Shown here piece after piece: positions 1 to 8,848 of a stretch of 64,000 nt of DNA. Position 1 is the first letter of the stretch. The number at the start of each line of letters is the position of its first letter. Under the pieces are notes generated by a model. It had not been told where the DNA came from and did no database searches. It worked only from the letters and a program-made list of their open reading frames with translations. Both the position numbers and the translations under genes were made by a program. Origin of the DNA: Aliidiomarina indica (GTDB lineage: Bacteria; Pseudomonadota; Gammaproteobacteria; Enterobacterales; Alteromonadaceae); assembly GCF_015354615.1 (NCBI RefSeq), contig NZ_JACAVQ010000001.1:248001-312000 (forward strand), written 5' to 3'.

Positions 1-791
1 ATGAGGAAGCAGAAAAAGATACAGGGCGTATGCAGCGGGACCGAGTGAATGGCGATCTCGCAGTAGAGAATGTCACCTTTCGTTATCCAGGCAAAAAGGC
101 TGCGGCACTCGATTCCGTGAGCTTTACCATTCCCGCGGGGAAAACACTGGCGCTAGTGGGGCGTTCGGGCAGTGGTAAATCAACTATTTCGAGTTTATTA
201 ACGCGTTTTTATGATTATGAAACCGGTGTGATCAAGCTTGATGGCGTCGATATTCGTGAATACGATTTGCGCTCGTTGCGACGTCAGTTTGCTGTGGTCT
301 CGCAAAGCGTCAGTTTGTTCAACGATACCATTGCCAACAATATTGCCTATGGCGCAAACCGCTCGGTGAGCCAAGCGGACATCGATCGGGCATTGAAGCT
401 TGCGTACGCTGATGAATTTGTAAATAAGTTACCAGAAGGGCTAGATACCATTGTGGGTGAAAATGGCGTGATGTTATCAGGCGGTCAACGCCAGCGGATT
501 GCGATTGCACGTGCGCTATTGCGGGATGCACCTATACTCATCCTTGATGAGGCGACATCGGCATTGGATACTGAATCTGAACGTCATATTCAACAAGCGT
601 TAGAGAATTTGCAGCAGAATCGTACATCATTAGTGATTGCCCATCGGTTATCAACCATTGAGGCTGCCGATGAAATTCTGGTGATGGACCAAGGTAAAGT
701 GGTTGAGCGTGGTACCCATGACACTCTAATCGAGCAAAATGGGGCTTATGCTCAGTTGTATCAAATGCAGTTTGGTAGTGATTCAGTGTGA
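1..791 (+). CDS. msbA: Lipid A export ATP-binding/permease MsbA, 3' part only
   Basis: The frame is open from the first bases of the window, so the gene starts upstream and only the C-terminal nucleotide-binding domain (about 263 residues of an expected ~580) is present. Visible motifs are Walker [10 protein letters not shown] (about 159-185), the ABC signature [10 protein letters not shown] (about 474-503), Walker B ILILDEAT and the H-loop AHRLST. The sequence follows E. coli MsbA closely to its last residues ([10 protein letters not shown]). MsbA is an inner-membrane homodimer that flips lipid A-core from the cytoplasmic to the periplasmic leaflet. The stop codon overlaps the GTG start of lpxK, the usual neighbour in the same pathway, which suggests an operon with translational coupling. 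Confidence 0.96.
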   Translation, partial: EEAEKDTGRMQRDRVNGDLAVENVTFRYPGKKAAALDSVSFTIPAGKTLALVGRSGSGKSTISSLLTRFYDYETGVIKLDGVDIREYDLRSLRRQFAVVSQSVSLFNDTIANNIAYGANRSVSQADIDRALKLAYADEFVNKLPEGLDTIVGENGVMLSGGQRQRIAIARALLRDAPILILDEATSALDTESERHIQQALENLQQNRTSLVIAHRLSTIEAADEILVMDQGKVVERGTHDTLIEQNGAYAQLYQMQFGSDSV

Positions 792-1891
792 AATTAAAAT
801 CGAAGAGGAAGGTGTTGCCGCAAATGCAGCAACGCAAACAAGAAAAGCAGATCGTGCGCTGGTGGTATCAACCCAAGCTAGCGTTGCCATTATGGCCTCT
901 CGCGCCGTTGAGCGGCCTGTTTACCTGCATCGCTGCATTCAGACGTGGTTTATATAAAATTCGTTTAAAACGTCGCACGAAAGTGGCAATACCCGTGGTA
1001 GTGGTCGGTAATGTCACCGTGGGTGGAACTGGAAAAACCCCAACAGTGATGGGTCTGGTGCGATTACTGCAAGCGGCTGGGTATCGCCCCGGCATTGTCA
1101 GCCGCGGTTATGGAGGCGAAGGTCCATTCCCTCAGCGTGTTGATCATAACAGCTCGCCCTTGCAGGTAGGCGATGAGCCTAAGTTACTTGCAGAGCTCAC
1201 CGGTGTTCCGGTGGTGGTGGCACCAAAGCGAGTCACTGCCGCCCAACTGCTAGAATCCACGGGTGAGGTCGATATTATTTTAGCCGATGACGGATTACAG
1301 CATTACGCCTTAGATCGCGATATAGAGATTGCGGTGGTGGATGGTGAACGTGGTTTAGGAAATGGTTGGCGCTTGCCCGTAGGACCGTTACGGGAAAGTC
1401 GCAGACGCCTACGCACAACAAATTGGGTGATTGTGAATGGCGGGCAAACGGCTACCATTGAAGGGTTAAAGCTCAAGCGTGCTGAGCAAGCAGTTCCGAT
1501 GACCCTGGCGGCCATAGGATGGCGTCGAGTCAGTGATGGCGCAGAGATTGATGTTCCTGATGGCGAGAGTGTGTTGGCCATTGCCGGTATTGGGAATCCA
1601 GAACGGTTTTTTAATTTTGTTATGGAACATGGCATTGATATCCAAGAAACCCGAGTGTTTTCTGATCATCACGCCTATTCGGCGCAAGATTTTTATGATG
1701 TCAGCAATGAAGTACCCATTCTCATGACCGAAAAAGACGCGATAAAGTGCCGTTCATTTGCGCGTCCTCATTGGTACTATTTGCAGGTGTCGGCGCAATT
1801 TCCAGATACCTTTGAAGAACAGTTTCTACGTGCCGTACAACAAGCGTCAGAAAAGATTTCTGCGACTCAACAGCAGGGAGTAAACGCATGA
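788..1891 (+). CDS. lpxK: Tetraacyldisaccharide 4'-kinase LpxK
   Basis: LpxK phosphorylates the 4' position of the lipid A disaccharide at the inner face of the inner membrane. The P-loop [11 protein letters not shown] is at residues 74-84, preceded by a hydrophobic anchor (about 31-50). Further family landmarks are [27 protein letters not shown] and [10 protein letters not shown]. At 367 residues it is about 40 longer than E. coli LpxK. The extra length is an N-terminal basic tail, so the true start may be an internal ATG near 824; the GTG at 788 was kept because it overlaps the msbA stop (GTGTGA). Its own stop overlaps the ycaR start (ATGA). Confidence 0.95.
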   Translation: MKLKSKRKVLPQMQQRKQEKQIVRWWYQPKLALPLWPLAPLSGLFTCIAAFRRGLYKIRLKRRTKVAIPVVVVGNVTVGGTGKTPTVMGLVRLLQAAGYRPGIVSRGYGGEGPFPQRVDHNSSPLQVGDEPKLLAELTGVPVVVAPKRVTAAQLLESTGEVDIILADDGLQHYALDRDIEIAVVDGERGLGNGWRLPVGPLRESRRRLRTTNWVIVNGGQTATIEGLKLKRAEQAVPMTLAAIGWRRVSDGAEIDVPDGESVLAIAGIGNPERFFNFVMEHGIDIQETRVFSDHHAYSAQDFYDVSNEVPILMTEKDAIKCRSFARPHWYYLQVSAQFPDTFEEQFLRAVQQASEKISATQQQGVNA

Positions 1892-2085
1892 GTATTCCTA
1901 CAAATATGTTATCTATTTTGGCTTGCCCTTCGTGCAAGGGTAAGTTGGTATGGAATCAAGATAAAAGCGAACTTGTATGTCGTGGCGAGCAATTGGCATA
2001 CCCAGTAACGGAAGGTATTCCTGCATTACTCGCAAGTGCTGCACGCGAATTATCGGTCGCTGAATTGGAGCAAATAAAAAAATGA
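1888..2085 (+). CDS. ycaR: Trm112 family protein YcaR
   Basis: This 65-residue protein belongs to the Trm112/YcaR zinc-ribbon-like family. It has an N-terminal LxxLxCPxCKG motif followed by ELVC and a terminal segment resembling E. coli YcaR ([12 protein letters not shown]). The molecular role in bacteria is not settled; eukaryotic Trm112 activates methyltransferases. Its position between lpxK and kdsB is the classic enterobacterial order. Both ends overlap neighbours by four bases (ATGA), so it is cotranslated within the lipid A/Kdo operon. Confidence 0.93.
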   Translation: MSIPTNMLSILACPSCKGKLVWNQDKSELVCRGEQLAYPVTEGIPALLASAARELSVAELEQIKK

Positions 2086-2831
2086 GTTTCACGGTAGTCA
2101 TTCCAGCGCGCTATCAATCCACCCGTTTACCGGGCAAGCCTCTTGCAGATATTCATGGCAAACCCATGATTCAGCATGTGTATGAACGTGCCGTGCAAAG
2201 TGGGGCTTCAGAAGTAATTATTGCCACAGATGACCAACGTATAGTGGATGTTGTAAGTGGATTCGGTGGCAGAGCCATGCTTACCTCAAGCGATCATCAG
2301 TCAGGCACGGAGCGTTTGGCGGAAGTGGTGGATTTATTGGCCTTGGCCGATGATCAAGTCGTCGTCAATGTGCAAGGGGATGAACCCTTTATTCCACCTG
2401 AAATCATTTGTCAGGTCGCGGAGAACTTATCAAGTCAGCGTACTGCACCCATGGCAACTCTGTCAGTGCCGTTAACCAACTCCGATGAATTGTTTAATCC
2501 AAATGTCGTTAAAGTAGTGGCGGATGGCTCAAACTACGCACTGTATTTCAGTCGCGCCGCTATTCCGTGGGATCGCGAGCGCTTTACCGCCAATCGCGAT
2601 CACGCTGAGTTAATGCTAGGAATGTATCGGCGCCATGTGGGTATTTATGCGTACCGCGCAGGCTTTGTTGAGCGCTATGCCGAGTGGGAGCCAAGTCCGT
2701 TAGAACAGTTGGAATCACTTGAGCAACTGCGGGTACTCTGGCACGGTGAGAAAATTCATGTGGCGGAAGCGATAATCGAACCGCCGGCTGGAATTGATAC
2801 CCCCGAAGATCTCGAGAGAGCGCGAAAATAG
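2082..2831 (+). CDS. kdsB: 3-deoxy-manno-octulosonate cytidylyltransferase (CMP-Kdo synthetase)
   Basis: KdsB activates Kdo with CTP to give CMP-Kdo, the donor for the LPS inner core. The product is 249 residues, as in E. coli (248). The nucleotide-binding signature [14 protein letters not shown] is at residues 8-21, followed by ATDD, VQGDEPF and [12 protein letters not shown]. The start overlaps the ycaR stop. It is the last gene of the msbA-lpxK-ycaR-kdsB operon and is followed at once by an intrinsic terminator. Confidence 0.97.
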   Translation: MSFTVVIPARYQSTRLPGKPLADIHGKPMIQHVYERAVQSGASEVIIATDDQRIVDVVSGFGGRAMLTSSDHQSGTERLAEVVDLLALADDQVVVNVQGDEPFIPPEIICQVAENLSSQRTAPMATLSVPLTNSDELFNPNVVKVVADGSNYALYFSRAAIPWDRERFTANRDHAELMLGMYRRHVGIYAYRAGFVERYAEWEPSPLEQLESLEQLRVLWHGEKIHVAEAIIEPPAGIDTPEDLERARK

Positions 2832-2833
2832 AC

Positions 2834-2866
2834 CAAAAAAAAGCTAGCGGATGCTAGCTTTTTTAT
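2834..2866. terminator. Intrinsic terminator after kdsB
   Basis: A perfect stem AAGCTAGC/GCTAGCTT (2841-2848 and 2853-2860) with a GGAT loop is flanked by an A-run on the left and a T-run on the right. It starts three bases after the kdsB stop and can act for both strands; the gene converging from the right ends at 2887. Confidence 0.9.
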
Positions 2867-2886
2867 GTCGAAGCGACGGTGTATGG

Positions 2887-3915
2887 TTAAACGCGAAACT
2901 TCTCGATAAGGTGTGGGCCATATAATTTTGACGGAGTGTTAAAGCCCCCGGGGGTCGGGTGGTTTAATACATGCATCGCCATCGTCACTGCGCCTTGCGC
3001 AGTGAGTGTATATCCATTCATCACCTTCTCACGGATGGTTACCACCTCACCCTGCGCATTGCGGGCCTCTCCCCATACCCACGTGTAATGGGCTTTACGT
3101 TCTTTTTCTTCGGGGCCAGCGGGTTGCTGGTCAATTTTCTGCATAAGCCAGCGTTTCATAAATTCGGCGCGGAATAACCAACGTACCCAGTTCATATTGC
3201 GCATGCGTTTCACCAGTTTTGGAGACGCAGGAATATACACTTCAATATTTTCGATGCCGGTACTGTAATAGGCCGTCGATACATCGCCCCAAGGTATGGT
3301 CATCGCCATTTTTTCGCCACCGCCAAAATCGATGTTCTCCGCTTTATAGGCTAAAGGGACACTAACAATCTTGCCATCGCGGCGAATGGCGCCACCTTGG
3401 CCAATGCGACGCACACTGGTTTTTGCGGTACCTCGACTCATCCGTGAGCGAGAGTCAAAGCCAAGGCGTAAGTGGGTTGCATCGGGAAGTTGTGCTTTTA
3501 GCTGCGCGGCGACACAGTCGGTGGGAATAACATCGAAGCCGACACCGGGACAGATCACAATACCGGCGCTTTGGGCCGCAGCGTTAAAACTGGCACCGAG
3601 TTCAAAAATATCTAACTCGCCAGTGATATCTAAATAATGGGTTTTACTTTCGATACAGGCACGCATCATTACTTCAGCAGTAAGTTCAAATGGGCCTGCA
3701 CAGTGCACAACTAAATCGATATCACTGAGCTGTTCGGCAACCTGAGGGGCTCTGTCTAAGGCAAATATGCGGCTAGGTAATCCTAACGTTTCTGCTAATT
3801 CGGTAACGGCTTTTTCATTGCGGCCAGCAAGGATAGGGCGGTGGCCTTGTTCAACTGCGTGGCGGGCAATCAGCTCTCCGGTGTAGCCGTTTGCTCCGTA
3901 AATCATCCATTCCAT
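2887..3915 (-). CDS. Saccharopine dehydrogenase-like NAD(P)-binding protein
   Basis: The protein (342 residues from the chosen start) opens with a Rossmann dinucleotide-binding motif GANGYTGELIARH, directly after a short MEWMIY strand. It resembles the saccharopine dehydrogenase NADP-binding/trans-acting enoyl reductase family, whose members reduce varied carbonyl or enoyl substrates; the substrate here is unknown. The ATG at 3915 was chosen because the Rossmann strand begins there and it lies one base after the fur stop; a longer frame would run into fur. It is probably cotranscribed with fur. No signal peptide or membrane segment is evident. Confidence 0.8.
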   Translation of the reverse strand: MEWMIYGANGYTGELIARHAVEQGHRPILAGRNEKAVTELAETLGLPSRIFALDRAPQVAEQLSDIDLVVHCAGPFELTAEVMMRACIESKTHYLDITGELDIFELGASFNAAAQSAGIVICPGVGFDVIPTDCVAAQLKAQLPDATHLRLGFDSRSRMSRGTAKTSVRRIGQGGAIRRDGKIVSVPLAYKAENIDFGGGEKMAMTIPWGDVSTAYYSTGIENIEVYIPASPKLVKRMRNMNWVRWLFRAEFMKRWLMQKIDQQPAGPEEKERKAHYTWVWGEARNAQGEVVTIREKVMNGYTLTAQGAVTMAMHVLNHPTPGGFNTPSKLYGPHLIEKFRV

Positions 3916-3916
3916 A

Positions 3917-4378
3917 TTAAATCTCGATTCTATGATGATCGGCGTCTTCGCGATTATGTTCGCAGGTGGCTGCGTACTTGCACTCACCGTATAGGTAAAG
4001 ACTATGATTCGTGAGTTTTAAGCCATGTTCGGTGGCCACTTGTATTTGTCGGCGTTCAATGGTGTCGTCTTCAAATTCGATAACGCGACCGCAGGTGAGG
4101 CAAACGAGGTGATCATGATGAGATTTTGCGCTCAGCTCAAACACGGAACGACCGCCTTCGAAGTGGTGCCGCGTAACAATACCCGCGTCATCAAATTGGT
4201 TGAGCACCCGATAAACGGTGGCTAAGCCCACTTCTTCGCCTTGTTCCAGAAGAATCTTATACACTTCTTCCGCACTCACATGTTGGTGCGCGGGATTCTT
4301 CATGACTTCAAGAATTTTGATCCGAGGCGAGGTTACCTTTAGCCCGGCTTGTTTTAATTGAGCATCTGGCGTTGTCAT
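3917..4378 (-). CDS. fur: Ferric uptake regulator Fur
   Basis: Fur is the Fe(II)-responsive dimeric repressor of iron uptake genes. The winged-helix half contains the near-invariant segment GLATVYRVLNQFDDAGIVTR. The metal/dimer half has SHHDHLVCLTCG and a second cysteine pair spaced CX5C near the C terminus (E. coli has CX4C). The TTG three bases upstream is in frame, but the ATG at 4378 with GGAG in front is the better start, giving 153 residues. The gene is transcribed away from fldA with its own promoter, and an oxidoreductase gene follows after one base. Confidence 0.97.
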   Translation of the reverse strand: MTTPDAQLKQAGLKVTSPRIKILEVMKNPAHQHVSAEEVYKILLEQGEEVGLATVYRVLNQFDDAGIVTRHHFEGGRSVFELSAKSHHDHLVCLTCGRVIEFEDDTIERRQIQVATEHGLKLTNHSLYLYGECKYAATCEHNREDADHHRIEI

Positions 4379-4407
4379 CAAGATCTCCGATTGTTCAACT
4401 GATTTCG

Positions 4408-4437
4408 ATTATAGACACATCCGAGCAGCGATGAAAA
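4408..4437 (-). promoter_or_regulatory. Candidate sigma-70 promoter of fur
   Basis: On the minus strand a perfect -10 TATAAT (4413-4408) follows TTTTCA (4437-4432) with an 18-base spacer. Transcription would start about 23 bases before the fur ATG. No convincing 19-base Fur box was seen over it. Confidence 0.5.
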
Positions 4438-4480
4438 CAGCATTGACTATCCGATAGCCAAATCGCACCAAAAAGGATCA

Positions 4481-4518
4481 AAAAAAGCCCCAAGGGATGA
4501 ACTCTGTGGGGCTTTTTT
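4481..4518 (-). terminator. Intrinsic terminator after fldA
   Basis: Read on the minus strand, AAAAAAGCCCCA pairs with TGGGGCTTTTTT around a 14-base loop, ending in a T-run. It lies 17 bases after the fldA stop and separates fldA from fur. Confidence 0.85.
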
Positions 4519-4535
4519 GCACAATATTACTCAGG

Positions 4536-5060
4536 TTATGCGAGTTGGTCTAAGCCCATTTCTTCCATCAATTGAGCGCACCATGCTTTTACCCGATCTT
4601 TTGTGAGTTCAGGTTGACGATCTTCATCAATGCCTAATCCAACAAAATGGTCGTCATCGGCCATGCCTTTGGACGCTTCAAAGTGATAGCTTTCCGTAGG
4701 CCAGTGGCCAATAATGATGCCGCCACGGGCTTCAACGATATCGCGAATCATGCCCATTGCATCGAGGAAGTATTCCGCATAATCCTCTTGGTCACCGCAA
4801 CCAAAGATCGCAACCACTTTGCCCTCGAAGTCGACTTCCTCAAGTTCTGGGAAAAAATCATCCCAATCGCACTGAGCTTCGCCGTAATACCAAGTAGGGA
4901 TACCAAAGATCAGTAGATCATATTCGGCGATCTCCTCTTTGGTCGACTTGGCGATATCTTTGACATCGATAAGATGCTTGCCAAGTTCTTTCTGAATCAT
5001 TTGTGCGACGGCTTCTGTGTTGCCCGTATCACTACCAAAAAATAATCCAACGGTTGCCAT
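4536..5060 (-). CDS. fldA: Flavodoxin FldA
   Basis: Long-chain flavodoxin (174 residues, E. coli 176), an FMN-dependent low-potential electron carrier in the cytosol. The FMN phosphate loop GSDTGNTEAV begins at residue 9. The aromatic loops IPTWYYGEAQCDWDDF and FGCGDQEDYAEYFLDA are those of FldA. The neighbourhood (fur downstream, ybfE upstream) is the conserved gammaproteobacterial order, and flavodoxins commonly replace ferredoxin under iron limitation. The stop is followed by a strong terminator, so fur is transcribed independently. Confidence 0.97.
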   Translation of the reverse strand: MATVGLFFGSDTGNTEAVAQMIQKELGKHLIDVKDIAKSTKEEIAEYDLLIFGIPTWYYGEAQCDWDDFFPELEEVDFEGKVVAIFGCGDQEDYAEYFLDAMGMIRDIVEARGGIIIGHWPTESYHFEASKGMADDDHFVGLGIDEDRQPELTKDRVKAWCAQLMEEMGLDQLA

Positions 5061-5109
5061 AGTTACGTGGTTCCCAATACGTCGTGTTAAACCAGTGTGT
5101 TAAGAAGCG

Positions 5110-5385
5110 TTACTTGGTACGCATCCCTTTCATAATTAGATTTTCAATCAGGGTGCTGCGACTGATACCTTGTGCTTCTGCTTGCTCAGTCAGCGCATTG
5201 TAGAGTTCATCGGCGAGCTTTAATTCCACCCGACGCAACCCTTTTGCTTTATCGCGTTGGAGCTGTCGGCGTTTATTTAACCGAAGCTGTTGCTCGCGTG
5301 GCAGTGGGTTCGTGCGGGGACGCCCAGGACGCTTCTCAGCCTGAAATAAATCGGGAGTAATTTTATCTGCTGCTTCTTTCGCCAT
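5110..5385 (-). CDS. ybfE: YbfE family protein (LexA-regulated in E. coli)
   Basis: This 91-residue protein matches E. coli YbfE across its length: MAKE start, DLF, the basic segment RPGRPRTNPL, NKRRQLQRDK, then VELKLADELYNAL and a C-terminal helix pair like a ribbon-helix-helix domain. In E. coli the gene belongs to the LexA regulon and its function is not established. No SOS box is clearly visible upstream here. It lies between fldA and a DUF2788 gene on the same strand. Confidence 0.9.
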   Translation of the reverse strand: MAKEAADKITPDLFQAEKRPGRPRTNPLPREQQLRLNKRRQLQRDKAKGLRRVELKLADELYNALTEQAEAQGISRSTLIENLIMKGMRTK

Positions 5386-5426
5386 AGTTAGAATTCAGGT
5401 GCTAGCGGCGCGGGTGCATTATGCGG

Positions 5427-5645
5427 TTAACCCAAGCTACGCTCAACAAAGAACTGAATGATCCCTTTTGCAATAAATCCAGCCATTCCCAGAAACAAAA
5501 CGAGCCATACAAAGAAACGTCCAATTTTCGGAACATCACCTTTTTTAAGCACATCCTGAATCGCCAAGCCTATCAGCAGAAACAAAGCCGCAATCGCGAA
5601 ATTGGTCATCAGGCTCTCTATGAGCTCAAAGTGTTCAGACAGCAT
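5427..5645 (-). CDS. DUF2788 family small membrane protein
   Basis: This 72-residue protein has two predicted membrane helices (about residues 15-31 and 44-64) separated by a short polar loop with basic residues. Length, the FFVWLVLF helix and its place between ybfE and ybfF agree with DUF2788, a family of unknown function. A GAGGAG ribosome-binding site precedes the ATG at 5645. Confidence 0.85.
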   Translation of the reverse strand: MLSEHFELIESLMTNFAIAALFLLIGLAIQDVLKKGDVPKIGRFFVWLVLFLGMAGFIAKGIIQFFVERSLG

Positions 5646-5736
5646 AATGAACTCCTCGATGGAAATCGGCGCTTAATGCAGCCTCTGCGCGCGGAGGATA
5701 CCATAAAACCCATTATTGGTGGAACTCCCAAAGGCG

Positions 5737-6510
5737 TTATCTAATGTCTTCAAGAAAGCGCTGCACAATGCCATTAAATACTTGTGGCTTTTCTGCGTGC
5801 AGCCAATGGCCTGTCTCAGCAATGGTTTTTGATTCGGCAGCGGGAAAGCGCGCTTGAATATCTGGACGATGCTTTTCGGTAACATAATCGGAGCGCCCGC
5901 CACGAATAAACAAGACCGGACCTTTATAGGTTCCTTCGTTTTGGGGTGCGCCAATTAAATCGGGGTAACATGATCGTAAACCCTCGAGGTTCATCCGCCA
6001 TTGCCATTGGTCGTCTTCTTTGCGCAAGTTTTTCAACAGGAATGAACGTACGCCGCGCTCGTCGATATGCTCCGCTAGCTGTTTATCCGCGTCTTGACGG
6101 CTATTAATGGTATCGAGGTTAAGGGCTTCTAGGGCATCTAGAATACTTGTGTGGCGGGCATCGTAGGCAACAGGAGCGATGTCGGCGACGATGAGCGCGC
6201 GAGTTTGCTCAGGGTGTTTTAAGGCAAATTCCATTACAACTTTGCCGCCCAAGGAATGGCCGAGTAAGTAGGCGGATTCGATATCAAGTTCTTGCATAAC
6301 TTCACGAATGTCTTCGGCCATTTCCGCAAGGGCCATCGAGTCGGTCCATGGCGAGTTACCATGGTTGCGCAATTCAATATTTACGACATAGTAGTCATCT
6401 TGAAGGGCACGGGAAATACTCTTTAAGTTGTCGAGATCGCCAAACAGGCCGTGCACTAAAATAATGGCAGGCTGGCTGCTCTTGCCTGAGGTCTCATAAT
6501 TTAGAATCAT
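5737..6510 (-). CDS. ybfF: Alpha/beta-hydrolase esterase YbfF
   Basis: This cytosolic alpha/beta-hydrolase of 257 residues (E. coli YbfF 254) has the oxyanion motif LVHGLFGDLDN near residue 18 and the nucleophile elbow GHSLGG. The catalytic His is in ETGHWLHAEKP near the C terminus. YbfF is an acyl-CoA/malonyl-ester thioesterase-type enzyme in vitro, with unknown physiological substrate. It is divergent from seqA, the conserved arrangement, sharing a 126-base intergenic region. Confidence 0.93.
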   Translation of the reverse strand: MILNYETSGKSSQPAIILVHGLFGDLDNLKSISRALQDDYYVVNIELRNHGNSPWTDSMALAEMAEDIREVMQELDIESAYLLGHSLGGKVVMEFALKHPEQTRALIVADIAPVAYDARHTSILDALEALNLDTINSRQDADKQLAEHIDERGVRSFLLKNLRKEDDQWQWRMNLEGLRSCYPDLIGAPQNEGTYKGPVLFIRGGRSDYVTEKHRPDIQARFPAAESKTIAETGHWLHAEKPQVFNGIVQRFLEDIR

Positions 6511-6562
6511 GTTTTATCTCTTACTGCGAAAGTCTGTTTATAGTGTCGCTTGGAAGTGCTTT

Positions 6563-6593
6563 TTGTGCAAACTGTAGCGGGCTCAGTTATACT
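6563..6593 (+). promoter_or_regulatory. Possible sigma-70 promoter of seqA-pgm
   Basis: TTGTGC (6563-6568) and TATACT (6588-6593) are separated by 19 bases, slightly longer than ideal. It would give a leader of about 37 bases before the chosen seqA start. The -10 is good; the spacing keeps confidence low. Confidence 0.35.
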
Positions 6594-6636
6594 AACGGCC
6601 ACTTTCCGTAACACCCGATTTCAGAGCAGTAAGTAT

Positions 6637-7167
6637 ATGAAAAAGATAGAAATCGATGACGAACTCTACACGTACATCGCCTCTCACACGCAACATATCG
6701 GCGAATCAGCATCGTCTATTCTACGACGCTTACTTGGCCTATCTGCGAATTCTTTGGCAGAAAGTGCGTTTAGTGCTACACCAAAACCCACGCTCTCAGC
6801 CAACGTAGCCGCAACTAGCGGCGAGTCGTCCCGCTTTTTTGATCGGGTTGCAAGGCAAGACCTCACGGCGCAAAAAGGTGTGGTGGGACGATTTTTATTT
6901 ATTCTAGCAACCTTGCATCGCTGCCATCCGGAGCAGTTTGTCAGGGTATTGGATATTCGTGGGCGTAATCGCTTGTATTTCTCAGCGTCAGAAACTGAGC
7001 TTACGAGTACGGGCACCAGTACCAATCCTAAACAAATTCCAGATACGCCGTATTGGGTGGTGACGAACAATAACACCACGAAGAAAAAATCGATTCTCAC
7101 TCAGGTAGCAAGGGAACTTGGCTATACTGCAGACGAAGCAGAACAAATCAGGGATTTATTAACATGA
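6637..7167 (+). CDS. seqA: Negative modulator of replication initiation SeqA
   Basis: SeqA binds hemimethylated GATC sites, sequesters oriC after initiation and keeps DnaA from firing again. The start at 6637 gives the canonical N terminus MKKIEIDDELYTYIASHT, the oligomerisation domain, and 176 residues (E. coli 181). A variable linker (about 40-65) precedes the C-terminal DNA-binding domain, which shows FLFILATLHR, PYWVVTNNNT and a final helix. The frame extends 87 bases further upstream, but that part has no family similarity. The stop overlaps the pgm start (ATGA), as in E. coli. Confidence 0.95.
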   Translation: MKKIEIDDELYTYIASHTQHIGESASSILRRLLGLSANSLAESAFSATPKPTLSANVAATSGESSRFFDRVARQDLTAQKGVVGRFLFILATLHRCHPEQFVRVLDIRGRNRLYFSASETELTSTGTSTNPKQIPDTPYWVVTNNNTTKKKSILTQVARELGYTADEAEQIRDLLT

Positions 7168-8795
7168 GTCAGCATCCGCGCGCTGGTCAGCCAGCGGAAC
7201 CGAGCGATTTAGTCAATATTCCGGCCCTTGTTAGCGCCTATTATGTGAATGAGCCTCATCCTGGTAAAGCGAACCAACAGGTTAGTTTTGGAACTTCAGG
7301 TCATCGGGGTAGTGCGCTTCGCTTGTCCTTTAATGAAGCTCATATTTTGGCCATTAGCCAAGCGATTGTGGCCTACCGTGAAGAGCAGAATATTACAGGC
7401 CCTTTGATGCTGGGAAAAGACACCCACGCGCTATCAGAAGCGGCGTTTATTACGGCCCTTGAAGTCTTTATTGGCAACGGTATTGAGGTCCATATTCAGT
7501 CGGATTTGGGCTACACGCCAACACCCGTGATTAGCCATGCAATCATCCGCTACAATCGCGGCCGTAAAGAAGGATTTGCCGATGGTGTTGTGATTACCCC
7601 TTCGCACAATCCTCCGCAAGATGGAGGCTTTAAATACAATCCTCCCCATGGCGGGCCGGCAGATGGCGACACCACAAAAACCATCGAAAAATATGCCAAC
7701 GCCATTCTTGCAAGTGAGCTCATTGGTGTAAATGTCGTGTCGTTTGCGCAAGCGAAAAAATCGCGCCGACTTAAGAAAATGGATTGGATTAACAGTTATG
7801 TCGATAGCTTATCCGATGTTATTGATATCGAAGCGATTCAACACGCTGGATTAAAAGTGGGTATTGATGCCATGGGTGGCGCTGGTGTGGCTTATTGGCG
7901 CGCCATTCGTGATACCTATAAGCTCGATTTTACCATTTTAAATGGTCATGTAGATCCGTCTTTCGCCTTTATGACACTGGATAAAGACGGTGCCATTCGC
8001 ATGGATTGTTCCTCACCTGCAGCCATGGCGAACTTATTAAACCTTAAAGACGATTATGATCTCGGGGTGGGTAATGATCCGGACTATGATCGTCACGGCA
8101 TCGTTACTCCTGCGGGCTTAATGAACCCAAATCATTATTTGGCGGTTGCGATAGACTATTTAGCCCAGCATCGTGATTGGAGCGCGGATGTCGCCATCGG
8201 AAAAACGCTTGTATCGAGCGCCATGATTGACCGCGTTGTGGCTGGCGTAGGGCGTACGTTACTAGAAGTACCTGTCGGCTTTAAGTGGTTTGCGCAAGGT
8301 TTGAACGACGGAACCATTGCCTTTGCGGGTGAAGAAAGTGCCGGCGCGAGTTTTATTGATCGTGCCGGACAACCTTGGTCTACCGATAAAGATGGCATTC
8401 TTTTGGGCCTACTTGCGATGGAAATTCAGGCCGTCACTGGAAAGTCGCCGAGCGTTTACTATCAGGAGCTTGAAGCCAAGTACGGTCAGGCGAGTTATGC
8501 CCGCATTGATTGTCAGGCGACGCCTGCCCAGATGGCCGCTTTCGCGCATTTAGTGGAGACGCCTCCGTACCTAGAAACCTTGGCTGGAGAGGCAGTGACC
8601 GCCGTTTTGACGAAAGCACCTGGGAACCAAGCCGGATTTGGTGGCATCAAAGTAACCACCGAAAATGGATGGTTCGCGGTGCGTCCATCGGGAACTGAGC
8701 CGGTTTATAAAATCTACGCCGAAAGTTTGAAAAGTGCCGAGCACCTAGCGCAAATTCAAACAGAAGCACAGGCCTTACTAAGTGCCTGGCTATAG
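7164..8795 (+). CDS. pgm: Phosphoglucomutase (alpha-D-glucose phosphate-specific)
   Basis: Interconverts glucose-1-phosphate and glucose-6-phosphate, supplying sugar nucleotides for envelope polysaccharides and linking to glycolysis. The protein has 543 residues (E. coli 546). The substrate loop FGTSGHRG is at 42-49 and the phosphoserine loop TPSHNPP at 145-151 with Ser147. The metal-binding loop is seen as GNDPDYDRHG, the sugar-binding loop as GEESAG, and the phosphate-binding loop as RPSGTEPVYKIY near the end. It is cotranslated with seqA through a four-base overlap. Confidence 0.97.
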   Translation: MSQHPRAGQPAEPSDLVNIPALVSAYYVNEPHPGKANQQVSFGTSGHRGSALRLSFNEAHILAISQAIVAYREEQNITGPLMLGKDTHALSEAAFITALEVFIGNGIEVHIQSDLGYTPTPVISHAIIRYNRGRKEGFADGVVITPSHNPPQDGGFKYNPPHGGPADGDTTKTIEKYANAILASELIGVNVVSFAQAKKSRRLKKMDWINSYVDSLSDVIDIEAIQHAGLKVGIDAMGGAGVAYWRAIRDTYKLDFTILNGHVDPSFAFMTLDKDGAIRMDCSSPAAMANLLNLKDDYDLGVGNDPDYDRHGIVTPAGLMNPNHYLAVAIDYLAQHRDWSADVAIGKTLVSSAMIDRVVAGVGRTLLEVPVGFKWFAQGLNDGTIAFAGEESAGASFIDRAGQPWSTDKDGILLGLLAMEIQAVTGKSPSVYYQELEAKYGQASYARIDCQATPAQMAAFAHLVETPPYLETLAGEAVTAVLTKAPGNQAGFGGIKVTTENGWFAVRPSGTEPVYKIYAESLKSAEHLAQIQTEAQALLSAWL

Positions 8796-8819
8796 CCTGT
8801 GGTTTATCTAGGTTAGGGC

Positions 8820-8848
8820 TTAAACCGGGCCCGAAGTGCCCGGTTTAA
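8820..8848. repeat. Palindrome covering the stop codon of the MFS gene
   Basis: TTAAACCGGGC (8820-8830) is the exact inverted complement of GCCCGGTTTAA (8838-8848), separated by seven bases. It includes the TAA stop of the transporter gene and lies 24 bases after the pgm stop. Neither side has a strong T-run, so it could be a weak bidirectional terminator or an mRNA 3'-end stabiliser for these converging genes. Confidence 0.6.

Noticed and set aside
4382..4480. Fur box in the fur promoter
   Set aside because: No segment approaches the GATAATGATAATCATTATC consensus closely enough.
5421..5744. 107-codon plus-strand open frame
   Set aside because: It is the antisense shadow of the DUF2788 gene and its flanks.
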